Assembly (NCBI RefSeq): GCF_001941625.1
Contig: NZ_CP016076.1
Coordinates: 5,254,001 to 5,318,000 of the forward strand
DNA from: Actinoalloteichus fjordicus
Lineage (GTDB): Bacteria > Actinomycetota > Actinomycetes > Mycobacteriales > Pseudonocardiaceae
DNA length: 64,000 bases
Reading direction: 5' to 3'
Shown here: piece after piece, positions 8,868 to 16,521 of the stretch
Layout of the letters: every line of letters begins with the position of its first letter
How positions within the stretch are numbered: position 1 is the stretch's first letter
Notes under the pieces: generated by a model
Told to the model about the DNA's origin: nothing
Databases searched by the model: none
The model's input: the letters and a program-made list of their open reading frames with translations, nothing else
Position numbers and translations under genes: made by a program

Positions 8868-10372
8868 CACATCACCGCGCCGAGCTGCCACGGCGCGAAC
8901 TCCTCGTCGCCGAAGCCGAACTGCTCGCTGGCCGTCGACCGGCCGGACGCCGTGGCCAGGATCAACTCGAAGATGCGCCGCCCCATGTCCGCCAAGGTCA
9001 CCGCCCCGTCGGCCACCGAGCCGCAGTTGAGGTCCATGTCCTCGGTCATCCGCTCGTAGACGGGGGTGTTGGTGGCGAGCTTCAGGCTGGGCACCGGCTT
9101 GCAGCCGTATACCGAGCCTCGGCCGGTGGTGAAGCAGACGACGTTCGCGCCGCCCGCGACCATGCCGGTGACCGAGACGGGGTCGTAGCCGGGCGTGTCC
9201 ATGAAGATCAGACCTCGGGTGCCGGTCGGCTCGGCGAACTGCCGCACCGCACGCAACGGAGTCGTCCCGGACTTCGCCACGGCGCCGAGGGACTTCTCCA
9301 GGATCGTGGTGATGCCGCCGTCCTTGTTGCCTGGCGAGGGATTGTTGTCCAGCGAGCCGCCGTGTCGGGCGGTGTAGTCGCGCCACCAGGCGATGCGCGC
9401 CAACAGCGCCTCGGCCACCGCCGGGTCGTCGGCCCTGGCGGCGAGCAGGTGTTCGGCGCCGTAGATCTCCGGTGTCTCGCAGAGGATCGCGGTGCCGCCC
9501 TGGGCGATGAGCAGGTCGGCGGCGATGCCGAGTGCGGGGTTAGCGGTGATGCCCGAATAGCCGTCGGACCCGCCGCATTTGAGGCCCAGCACCAGTTCCG
9601 AGGCGGGCACCGGCGTGCGCTCGACGTCGAGCCGCTCCACCAGTTCCGCGACGGCCCGCACCCCGGCCCGGACGGCGGCGGCCGTCCCGCCCGCCTCCTG
9701 GATGGTCATGCCGACCACCGGCGTGTGCGCGGGCAGGTCGAGTTCGGAGACCTGATTGACCTCGCAGCCGAGGCCCAGCACCACCAGGCCGCCGAAGTTC
9801 GGGTGATCGGCATAGCCCGACAGCGTCCGGCGCAGCAGGGCCAGGCCCTCGCCGTCGGAGGCCAGTCCGCAGCCGCTGCCGTGCGTGATGGCCACGATCC
9901 CGTCGACGCTCGGGTGCGCGGCCAGCATCCCCGAGGATCGCACCTGGTCGGCGATGAGCTTGGCGACCGTCGCCGAGCAGTTGACCGAGGTGATGATGCC
10001 GAGGTAGTTCCTGGTCGCCACCCGCCCGTCGGCGCGGACGATGCCCTGGAAGGTCTCGGGCTCCTGCGCCGCCGGGGCGATCCCGGTGCCGAGCGCGGTC
10101 GGCGCCTCGGTGGTGTCGGCGAAGGCGAGGTTGTGCAGGTGCACGTGGTCGCCGGGCACGATGTCCTCGGTCGCGTAACCGATGACCTGACCGTATTTCG
10201 TGACGGCCCCGCCCGTGGCGACGGCGGTCAGCGCCACCTTGTGCCCGGCGGGCACCGGCGCCCGGGCGGCGACCGTCTCGGTGACCGGCGTGCCCTCGGC
10301 CAGCGGATCGAGGCTCACCGCGACCGCGTCGTCCGGACGCAGCCGCAGCAGCCGGGGTGTGCCGGTCGTCAT
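8867..10372 (-). CDS. uxaA: Altronate/galactarate dehydratase family protein
   Basis: Cytoplasmic hexonate dehydratase, 501 aa, with the N-terminal SAF domain (residues 1 to about 90) fused to the large UxaA C-terminal domain. Landmarks are GRVATRNYLGIITSVNCSA, THGSGCG, LGLGCEVNQ, LKCGGSDGYSGITANPALG and SPGNKDGGITTILEKSLG, all typical of UxaA/GarD and containing conserved Cys residues for the metal or Fe-S site. It overlaps nagA by ATGA (10369-10372) and uxuB by one base. The pair would turn a hexuronate-derived hexonate into 2-keto-3-deoxygluconate. Confidence 0.9.
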   Translation of the reverse strand: MTTGTPRLLRLRPDDAVAVSLDPLAEGTPVTETVAARAPVPAGHKVALTAVATGGAVTKYGQVIGYATEDIVPGDHVHLHNLAFADTTEAPTALGTGIAPAAQEPETFQGIVRADGRVATRNYLGIITSVNCSATVAKLIADQVRSSGMLAAHPSVDGIVAITHGSGCGLASDGEGLALLRRTLSGYADHPNFGGLVVLGLGCEVNQVSELDLPAHTPVVGMTIQEAGGTAAAVRAGVRAVAELVERLDVERTPVPASELVLGLKCGGSDGYSGITANPALGIAADLLIAQGGTAILCETPEIYGAEHLLAARADDPAVAEALLARIAWWRDYTARHGGSLDNNPSPGNKDGGITTILEKSLGAVAKSGTTPLRAVRQFAEPTGTRGLIFMDTPGYDPVSVTGMVAGGANVVCFTTGRGSVYGCKPVPSLKLATNTPVYERMTEDMDLNCGSVADGAVTLADMGRRIFELILATASGRSTASEQFGFGDEEFAPWQLGAVM

Positions 10373-11862
10373 GAGGATCTCCTGTCATCGGGTGCGGTAG
10401 GCGCGTTCGGAGTCCACCGACCGCGCAGCACGGTCCCCCACGGGCGGAAGCCGGGATCGAAGACGGCGAGGTCGGCGTCCATGCCGACCTCGACGACTCC
10501 CTTACGGTCGGCGACGCCCGCGACCGCGGCGGGCCTGCTCGTCGCGGCCGTGACCACCTCGGTCAGCGGCCAGCCGAGTTCGTCGTGCAGGTGGGCGAGC
10601 AGTCGCGGCAGCGTGGCGGTGCTGCCGCCGAACGAGTCGGCGCCGACGACCATGCCGACCCCGTCGCCGACCTCACAGCGCACCGTGCCGAGGTCGTACC
10701 GACTGCCCGTCGGCAGTCCGGTTCCCGGCGTGCCGTCGGAGACCACGATCAGGCGGTCGCCGAGACAGCGACGGGCGATCTCCAACAGCTCCGGCGGCAG
10801 GTGATGCCCGTCGGCGATGACCTCGGCGGTGAGTCCGGTGGCGGCCAGGGAGGCCTCCAGCAGACCCGGCACCCGCCACGGGCCGCGTCGCGTCGTGGTC
10901 GACTGACCGCTCCACAGGTGCGTGACGTGGGTGAGGCCCGCGTCCGTCGCGGCGGCGAGATCGGCCGCCGTCGCCTCGCTGTGTCCGGCGGCGACGACGA
11001 TGCCCGCCTCAGCGAATCGGCGGACCGCCTCGATCGCGCCGGGCAGCTCCGGCGCCAGCGTGATCATGCGGATCAGCTCGCGGTGGCTGAGCAGCGCGGC
11101 GACGTCGTCTCGGCTCGGCGCCCGCAGGACGGCCGGATCGTGGGCACCGCACTGGGTGGCGGCGAGGAACGGGCCCTCGAGGTGGACGCCGAGCAGTTCG
11201 GCCGCGTCGGCAGGCCGCGCGGCGGTCCAGATCGGATCGTCCAGCCAGGAGACGAGGTCGGGCACGTCCGAGGAGACCAGGCTCGCCTGCGCACTCGTCA
11301 CGCCGGCGCGGGCGAGGTGCCGCAACACGAGGGTCACGGCGTCGGGGAACCCGACGCCCATGGAGTGAGCGTCGGGGAACCCGACGCCCATGGAGTGAGC
11401 GTCGGGCCCTCCGCCACCCAAGGCGTGAGCGTCGGGCCCTCCACCACCCAAGGCGTGAGTATCGGGCCCTCCACCACCCAAGGCGTGAGCGTCGGATTCC
11501 CCGTCCCCCATGGAATGAGCGTCTGGGAACCCCGAACCCATGGAGATGGCGTGAGCGTCCGGTCCCCCGGCTCCCGCCGTCGCACCGCCCGACCACGCCG
11601 CCGCCCCCTCGGCGGCACGCCCCTCCACGGACCGGCTCGGCCGGTCGAAGGAGTAACCCGCGCCGCCGTGCACGTGCAGGTCGATCAGGCCGGGGGTGAC
11701 CAGTCGACCGTCGAGTTCGATCACTCGCGCTCCGACGGGCGGCTCCCGGTCGGTGAGGTCGACGATCCGGCCGCCCTCGACGTGGACCCCCAGCCCGCGC
11801 CGCACGCCGTCCGGGAGCACCACGGCTCCGCCGATGAGCACGAGTCGGGTGGACTCGATCAT
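10369..11862 (-). CDS. nagA: N-acetylglucosamine-6-phosphate deacetylase with repeat insertion
   Basis: Amidohydrolase that deacetylates GlcNAc-6-P, 497 aa, about 110 longer than usual. Start: ATG at 11862 preceded by GGAGG. Present are the HVHGG metal-binding strand, HLEGPFL, AAGHSEATAADL, THLWSGQ (normally THLFNAM) and the catalytic-Asp segment VVSDGTPGTGLP. The excess length comes from a linker between GGAGYSFD and VTLVLRHLARAG made of 10-residue units of the type DAHSMGVGFP or DAHALGGGGP (see 11341-11556). In actual NagA structures this is a surface loop near the active-site mouth. The altered FNAM motif leaves open a related substrate such as GalNAc-6-P. Confidence 0.87.
   Translation of the reverse strand: MIESTRLVLIGGAVVLPDGVRRGLGVHVEGGRIVDLTDREPPVGARVIELDGRLVTPGLIDLHVHGGAGYSFDRPSRSVEGRAAEGAAAWSGGATAGAGGPDAHAISMGSGFPDAHSMGDGESDAHALGGGGPDTHALGGGGPDAHALGGGGPDAHSMGVGFPDAHSMGVGFPDAVTLVLRHLARAGVTSAQASLVSSDVPDLVSWLDDPIWTAARPADAAELLGVHLEGPFLAATQCGAHDPAVLRAPSRDDVAALLSHRELIRMITLAPELPGAIEAVRRFAEAGIVVAAGHSEATAADLAAATDAGLTHVTHLWSGQSTTTRRGPWRVPGLLEASLAATGLTAEVIADGHHLPPELLEIARRCLGDRLIVVSDGTPGTGLPTGSRYDLGTVRCEVGDGVGMVVGADSFGGSTATLPRLLAHLHDELGWPLTEVVTAATSRPAAVAGVADRKGVVEVGMDADLAVFDPGFRPWGTVLRGRWTPNAPTAPDDRRSS
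11341..11556. repeat. 30-bp in-frame tandem repeat inside nagA
   Basis: Seven units: six of exactly 30 bp (11341, 11371, 11401, 11431, 11461, 11491) and a last 36-bp unit (11521-11556). Units 1 and 2 are identical; the rest fall in a GGGCCCTCC subtype and a GGGAACCC/GGATTCCCC subtype. Every unit begins with GTC/ATC and keeps frame, encoding DAHxxGxGxP repeats on the minus strand. Confidence 0.95.
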
Positions 11863-11891
11863 TCCCGTCGCCTCCGATCCACCGCAAGCCT

Positions 11892-11903
11892 GCAAGCGGT
11901 TGT
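11892..11903. promoter_or_regulatory. LacI-type operator between nagB and nagA
   Basis: GCAAGCGGTTGT in the 40-nt gap between nagB stop and nagA start, matching the operators at 2817 and 5992 at nearly every position. Confidence 0.5.
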
Positions 11904-12700
11904 CAGGACGAGCCCGCGACCGGCGTGTCGGCCCCGAGCGCCCCGGCCGAGGCAGGCTCCAGGTACAGCGTGGCATGGGGGGTGCGGCGCAGGATCGTGG
12001 CCGGACAGGCGGTGCTGATCTCCTCGCGCAGTGCGGCCGCGACGGCCGCCGCCTTCCGCTGCTCCGGGGCGCAGACCTGGACGTGAGCGGCGGCCAGCAA
12101 CGCGGGGATGGTCAGCGAGATCGCCGTCGGCGGCACCGCGTCGATGTCGGGGAAGTGTCCCTCGCCGACCTGCTGGGTCAGCGACTCCGGCAGCAGCGTG
12201 ATGACGCGGACCCAGCGGTCGTCGTCGAAGTCGGCCTCGAACGGCTCGTTGAAGGCGAGGTGGCCGTTCTCCCCGATCCCCATGCAGACCAGGTCGATCG
12301 GGGCCGAGCGAAGCAGTTCCTCGTAGCGGTCGCATTCGGCCTTGGCGTCGGGTGCGTCGCCGTGGATGTACTCCACCAGGGCAGGACCGAGGCGTCGTTC
12401 GATCCGCTCGCCGATCCACCGACGGAAGCTCGCCGGGTGCTCGCGGTCGATGCCGACGTACTCGTCCATGTGAAAGACGGTGACGTGGTCCCAGGGGACG
12501 TCCTCCGCGCGCAGCGCGTCGGTGAAGGCGAACTGCGAGTTGCCGGTCGCCATCACCGCCCGCGCCGATCCTCGGGCGGCGACGGCCTCGCGCAGGACCC
12601 GCGCGGCACTGCGCGCGGCGGCTCGCCCCATCTCCGCTTCGGAGGCGTACACCTCCACCGGAAGGGCTGCGGCCGTGAACTGGCGGATGGGCTCGGGCAC
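11903..12700 (-). CDS. nagB: Glucosamine-6-phosphate deaminase/isomerase
   Basis: Converts glucosamine-6-P to fructose-6-P and ammonia; 265 aa. Signatures are VMATGNSQF (phosphate loop), FHMDEYVGI (catalytic Asp) and MGIGENGHLAFNEP (active-site His and Glu; NGH as in firmicute NagB rather than DGH of enterobacteria). I chose the GTG at 12700 because AGGAGG lies at the right distance; an upstream in-frame ATG at 12769 falls inside a palindromic operator. First gene of nagB-nagA-uxaA-uxuB. NagB-like keto-sugar isomerases share these motifs, so exact specificity is inferred. Confidence 0.87.
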   Translation of the reverse strand: MPEPIRQFTAAALPVEVYASEAEMGRAAARSAARVLREAVAARGSARAVMATGNSQFAFTDALRAEDVPWDHVTVFHMDEYVGIDREHPASFRRWIGERIERRLGPALVEYIHGDAPDAKAECDRYEELLRSAPIDLVCMGIGENGHLAFNEPFEADFDDDRWVRVITLLPESLTQQVGEGHFPDIDAVPPTAISLTIPALLAAAHVQVCAPEQRKAAAVAAALREEISTACPATILRRTPHATLYLEPASAGALGADTPVAGSS

Positions 12701-12758
12701 GGGAATCCTCCTGAGACGTTCGCTTCGGCCGACGAACCGGCGGCGAGTCTCACCATAC

Positions 12759-12772
12759 TGCAAGCGCATGCA
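12759..12772. promoter_or_regulatory. LacI-type operator upstream of nagB
   Basis: TGCAAGCGCATGCA, palindromic around CpG with one mismatch, 59 nt upstream of the nagB GTG. This is the least similar but most symmetric of the four sites. Confidence 0.6.
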
Positions 12773-13240
12773 GCACTGTCATTCCGTGCGGGGCGACGTC
12801 CGCCACGTCGGGTGCGATCGGCGGGCCGGCGGAGCTCGCGGGCAGCGCGGCGCCCGCCGTCGGCACGGCAGGTCCGGCGGCCCGGCGATCTCGTGCCGCC
12901 GGATGACCGGGGCCTGAGGCCCAGCAGACGCACCCGGAGGCAGGCGGCGGTCATCCCGGCTGGAGTCCCGCCGATGAGTACGGCGAGGCACCCCGCATTG
13001 GTGATCAGCACCGTCCGCGCCGATGCGTCGTCCCGCCGTCGCTGATCACGACGGGGCGGGTACGGCAGGGGGGCGACGGCCGCGAACCGGGACGCCCGAG
13101 CCGCGCTGCATCGCGCTCGGTGTCGGCGCGCGCCTACGGAGGGGCGGAACCGTCGAGGAGGTCCGCCCACAGCAGGCAGCCGACGCGCACAGGACATCCC
13201 GCGCCCACACCGTCGACTGTGGACTAGGAGATCCCGTTCG
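12773..13240. other. Intergenic stretch without recognised gene
   Basis: About 470 bp between the nagB promoter region and the downstream end of the hydrolase gene. Open frames here show no family features or ribosome sites. I see no clear terminator. Confidence 0.5.
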
Positions 13241-14047
13241 TCATCCCCGCGCCGTCGCCACGGGCTCGTCTCGCAGGAAACGCCCCAGCACCTCATTGAA
13301 CAGCGCAGGCCTGCACAGCGAACTCGGGTCGGTCGAGTCCGGGATGCGTGCGACGGTGGTGCGCGGCACCCGGCGGCGCAGCTCTTCGACGAAGGTGATC
13401 GAGCGCGGCCAGGAGTCCTCCCCGACCACCGCCAGGATCGGGAAGGTCGTCGCCCGCAGGCCGGGAACGAAGTTCACCAGGTTGATCGCCAGGCGGGTCT
13501 TGAGCGCATCGACCCCCCGGAGTCGCGAGACCGCCTCGCCGAGGACGTTCGCGGCGACCGGCCACCGTCGATACTGCCGCTCGATCACCGACCGCAGCAC
13601 CCCGGCGGGCAGCAGGTTCGACCAGGCACCCGCGTAGACGGAGGCGAGCCAGGCCGCCCGGCCGAGGCTCGTGGGTCGCGAGTCGCTGTAGGAGTCGACG
13701 ATGACGAGTCGCTCGACCCGGTCCGGGTGGGCGGTGGCGAACTGCTGGGCCAGGACGCCGCCGAAGCTCACGCCGCAGACGGCCGCCCGTCGCACGCCCA
13801 GGTGATCGAGCAGGGCGCGGACGTCCGCCGCCATGGTCGCCAGCACGCCTCGCCAGCCCTGGATCGGCCCCGATCGGCCGACCCCTCTGGCGTCGAAGGT
13901 GATGACGCGGTGCGTCGCGGCGAAGTGGTCCACCTGCGGGCGCCACATGTTCGCCCCGGCGCTGATGGCATGGATGAGCAGCAGCGGCGGCCCCTCGCCG
14001 TGCACCTCGAAGTACAGGGAGGTGCCGTTCGTCTCCAGTGTCGGCAT
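13241..14047 (-). CDS. Alpha/beta hydrolase with altered catalytic triad
   Basis: 268-aa alpha/beta hydrolase. The oxyanion strand is LLLIHAISAGANMW, the nucleophile elbow CGVSFGG is near residue 97, and VVGEDSW gives a plausible acid. Where family members have GxGHxxxxExP with the catalytic histidine, this protein reads IPDSTDPSSLCRPALFN, putting Asp where His is expected. It may therefore be inactive, or use another base. It starts one base into the stop of the upstream TetR gene (TGATG), so the pair is an operon in which TetR is first. Confidence 0.83.
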   Translation of the reverse strand: MPTLETNGTSLYFEVHGEGPPLLLIHAISAGANMWRPQVDHFAATHRVITFDARGVGRSGPIQGWRGVLATMAADVRALLDHLGVRRAAVCGVSFGGVLAQQFATAHPDRVERLVIVDSYSDSRPTSLGRAAWLASVYAGAWSNLLPAGVLRSVIERQYRRWPVAANVLGEAVSRLRGVDALKTRLAINLVNFVPGLRATTFPILAVVGEDSWPRSITFVEELRRRVPRTTVARIPDSTDPSSLCRPALFNEVLGRFLRDEPVATARG

Positions 14048-14736
14048 CAGGCCGTCCCGTCGGTCGCACGGTCGCGGGCGGATGGGCGCGCGGAGTCATC
14101 GGCGGCACTCGCCCGCCGCGCTGCGGTGAGGATCGTCTCGTCGGTGTGGAGGCCTCGGGTGTAGAGCTCGACCAACGGAACCGTCAGGCGGCGGATGACG
14201 TCCGCAGGCGAGTCGACCCCGCCCAGCACGCGCCGCAGGTGGTGGTGCAGCAGGAGCGGGGCGACGCCCTGGACGGCCAACACGGCGGCGAGCGCGGGCG
14301 GGTCGCTGCTCTGCCGCATGGTCCCGTCCCGCACCCCCGCCGCCAGCATCGACTCGGTGCGGGTGACGAGCTGGTCGAACAGCGACGCGCCCGCCTCGGT
14401 GTCGTCGACGAGCATCCGGGCGAGGTAGTCGAGCAGGGGCCGGGAGCCGTCCAGGTCGGCCAGCCAGGAGCCGATCACCGCGTCTGCTCCGCCCGAGGCG
14501 AGGTCGTCCTTCTGATCGAAGACGGCATCAAGCACGTGCTGATCGCAGACCGCGCGCAACGCATCCTTCGTGCCGAAGTGATGCATGACCAGCGCCGGAC
14601 TCGCCCCCGCCTGCTCCGCGACGGCGCGCACGCTGGTCCCCGGCACGCCGTTCCTGCCGAACAGCAGGATGGCCGCGTCGCGAATGCGGGCCTTCATCGT
14701 TCGGTCATCGACCCTGGCTGAACACATGTTCACCAT
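14047..14736 (-). CDS. TetR/AcrR-family regulator, probably autoregulated
   Basis: About 229 aa. The DNA-binding domain is RIRDAAILLFGRNGVPGTSVRAVAEQAGASPALVMHHFGTKDALRAV. Three in-frame ATGs (14736, 14727, 14697) are possible; none has a ribosome site, and the first two lie in or beside the inverted repeat at 14717-14754, so a leaderless message starting near 14736 is the simplest reading. The C-terminal domain resembles TetR_C_17-type helices with LARMLVDDTEAG. It is coupled to the hydrolase gene downstream and presumably controls both. Confidence 0.87.
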   Translation of the reverse strand: MVNMCSARVDDRTMKARIRDAAILLFGRNGVPGTSVRAVAEQAGASPALVMHHFGTKDALRAVCDQHVLDAVFDQKDDLASGGADAVIGSWLADLDGSRPLLDYLARMLVDDTEAGASLFDQLVTRTESMLAAGVRDGTMRQSSDPPALAAVLAVQGVAPLLLHHHLRRVLGGVDSPADVIRRLTVPLVELYTRGLHTDETILTAARRASAADDSARPSARDRATDGTA

Positions 14737-14754
14737 ACTGCACGAGCGTTCAGC
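14717..14754. promoter_or_regulatory. Inverted-repeat operator over the TetR start
   Basis: GCTGAAC (14717-14723) is inverted at GTTCAGC (14748-14754), and the inner TGAAC-ACAT-GTTCA (14719-14732) is a second dyad. The site covers the presumed start codon, as expected for TetR autorepression. Confidence 0.6.
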
Positions 14755-14949
14755 ATCGTGGCGCGCCGGGTCCGCCTCGGGTGCGGCCACACCGCCCGCC
14801 CGCGCCGCCGCGAGCCGCCCGAAAGGGCGCCGCCGTCGCCGACAGCGTGCAGCGCGGCAACCCGGGCGACGGCCCCGCCGGAGCCGGAGTCACGCGATGC
14901 CCCCGTATCGAGGCCGGTCCGGCACCGGCACAGCCCGCGCGAGATCAGG

Positions 14950-15603
14950 TCACCGCAGGCGCCTCGCCCGCAGCACGATGTCGCGGACGTGCTGCGTGCC
15001 CTCGGGCGCAGGCGCGGTGCGCGCCCGAGTCTCGTGAACGACGATCTCCCAGTCGTCGTCGAGCAGGGCGGCGATCTCGTGGGGCTGGTAAATGCTGTCC
15101 AGGTCGAAGTCGGGCTTCTCCCGCGCCGGCTCCTCGCCGTGCCCGACACCCTCGCCGTGCCCAGCGCCCTCGTGGTGCGCCGCCAAGTCGGCCATGTCGT
15201 GGGCGCCGACGAGCAGCGTGCCGCCGGGCGCCACCGAGGCCAGCAGGCCGCGCAGTGCCCGGTGCCCGTCGTCCCGCACGAGCGGGAAGTACTGCAACGA
15301 CACGAGGTCGTACGCGCCCGCCGCGGGCGGCGCGGTGCCGAGATCGGCCCGGACCCACCGCACGTCGTCATCGCCGACGGCCTCGGCCGCCCGATCCAGC
15401 GCGACCTGGGAGATGTCGACGGCGGTGACTCGCCAGCCGCGTTCCACCAGCCACCGGACGTCGCCGCCCTCGCCGCACCCGACGTCGAGCGCGTGACCTG
15501 CGGGCAGGCTCGACACCTCGGTGACCAGCACGCCGTTCGGGTTGCCGCTGAAGAGCTGCTCGCGACTGCCGTAGAGGTCGTCCCAGAACCGCTGATCCTT
15601 CAT
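14950..15603 (-). CDS. Class I SAM-dependent methyltransferase, TehB-like
   Basis: 217 aa with a good ribosome site (GGAGACGAG-ATG). FWDDLYGSREQLFSGNPN is typical of TehB/thiopurine-type methyltransferases. Motif I is ALDVGCGEGGDVRWL, and acidic motif II is VTAVDISQVAL. Relatives methylate tellurite, selenium compounds or small thiols, or detoxify antibiotics. Unusual is an insertion AHHEGAGHGEGVGHGEE around residues 145-160, rich in His and Gly, that could bind metal. It stands alone between two regulators. Confidence 0.87.
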   Translation of the reverse strand: MKDQRFWDDLYGSREQLFSGNPNGVLVTEVSSLPAGHALDVGCGEGGDVRWLVERGWRVTAVDISQVALDRAAEAVGDDDVRWVRADLGTAPPAAGAYDLVSLQYFPLVRDDGHRALRGLLASVAPGGTLLVGAHDMADLAAHHEGAGHGEGVGHGEEPAREKPDFDLDSIYQPHEIAALLDDDWEIVVHETRARTAPAPEGTQHVRDIVLRARRLR

Positions 15604-15893
15604 CTCGTCTCCTCAAGAGTTCGGTGTGCCGGGTCGACGGCGCAGGGCACGGCGGTGGTGGCTGCGGACGCGCGTACCTCGGCGGGCGCTCGCCGCAGAA
15701 CCTCCGAGGACTCCGATCACCCGGGTCCGACTCGCCGATCAGGCAGCGTGCGGAGATATCGCCGACGAGACACTCCGCAGGCCGGCCTGTCTCGGACCAG
15801 CGGAATCAGCGCGCCGGGCCGGTCGCCGCCGACTGCCCGGTACCGGCCGTCGAGACCGCCTCCGCATCCGATACTGCTCACCCCTCCCGCGAG
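15604..15893. other. Divergent intergenic region
   Basis: About 290 bp between the methyltransferase and the XRE-cupin promoter. I see no convincing gene in it. Confidence 0.4.
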
Positions 15894-15922
15894 TTGACAA
15901 ACTAATTTGCGGAAACTGCAAT
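15894..15922 (+). promoter_or_regulatory. Sigma-70-like promoter giving a leaderless message
   Basis: TTGACA (15894-15899), 17-bp spacer, TGCAAT (15917-15922). The expected transcription start, about 6-7 nt downstream, coincides with the ATG at 15929. A TTGC-N7-GCAA dyad (15907-15921) overlaps the -10 element and could be the autoregulatory operator. Confidence 0.65.
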
Positions 15923-15928
15923 AGCCGC

Positions 15929-16513
15929 ATGACCGACGACTTCGACGCGGTGCTCGGCGCGATCGGCCCCCGGCTGCGGGAGCTTCGCCGCCGCAGCGGT
16001 GCGACGCTGTCCGCGCTCTCGGCGAGCACCGGCATCCCGATCAGCACCCTGTCCCGGCTGGAGTCCGGACAGCGCAGGCCCACCCTGGAGCTGCTGCTGC
16101 CGCTGGCCAAGACCTACCAGGTTCCGCTGGACAAGCTCGTGGACGCGCCGCCGACGGGAGATCCACGGCTGTACCCGCAGCCCGTGACCAGGCACGGCAT
16201 GACCATCCTGCCGCTGACCAGCAGGCCCGGCGGCCTCCAGGTGTACAAACAGATCATTCCGGGCGGGCCGAGCGACCGCACTCCCGATCCACGCTCACAC
16301 GAGGGATACCACTGGCTGTACGTCCTCGACGGCAGACTGCGGCTGGTGCTCGGCGAGCAGGATCTGGTGCTCTCCGCAGGCGAGGTCGCCGAGTTCGACA
16401 CCCACCTCCCGCACTGGTTCGGCAATGCCGACGCCGAGCCCGTGGAGTACCTGAGCATCCTCGGCCCGCAGGGGGAACGGTTCCACCTCCGCGCCCGGTA
16501 CCGGCGGGACTGA
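15929..16513 (+). CDS. XRE-family regulator with cupin domain
   Basis: 194 aa. An N-terminal XRE helix-turn-helix (RLRELRRRSGATLSALSAS and PISTLSRLESGQRRP, residues 13-52) is joined to a C-terminal cupin_2 barrel (RSHEGYHWLYVLDGRLRLVLGE, then LPHWFGN). Regulators of this build sense small metabolites or metals and often control adjacent detoxification or degradation genes. The ATG at 15929 was chosen because a near-consensus promoter places transcription start at that codon. No obvious target lies downstream except a small remnant, so autoregulation or control of the divergent methyltransferase is likely. Confidence 0.9.
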   Translation: MTDDFDAVLGAIGPRLRELRRRSGATLSALSASTGIPISTLSRLESGQRRPTLELLLPLAKTYQVPLDKLVDAPPTGDPRLYPQPVTRHGMTILPLTSRPGGLQVYKQIIPGGPSDRTPDPRSHEGYHWLYVLDGRLRLVLGEQDLVLSAGEVAEFDTHLPHWFGNADAEPVEYLSILGPQGERFHLRARYRRD

Positions 16514-16521
16514 CCGCCCCC

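Noticed and set aside
11341-11556. CRISPR-like array of 30-bp repeats
   Set aside because: Repeats are directly abutting with no spacers, stay in frame inside nagA and no cas gene is present; it is a coding minisatellite.
13023-13637. Plus-strand open frame in the gap after nagB
   Set aside because: It overlaps the hydrolase gene antisense, lacks a ribosome site and has no recognisable product.
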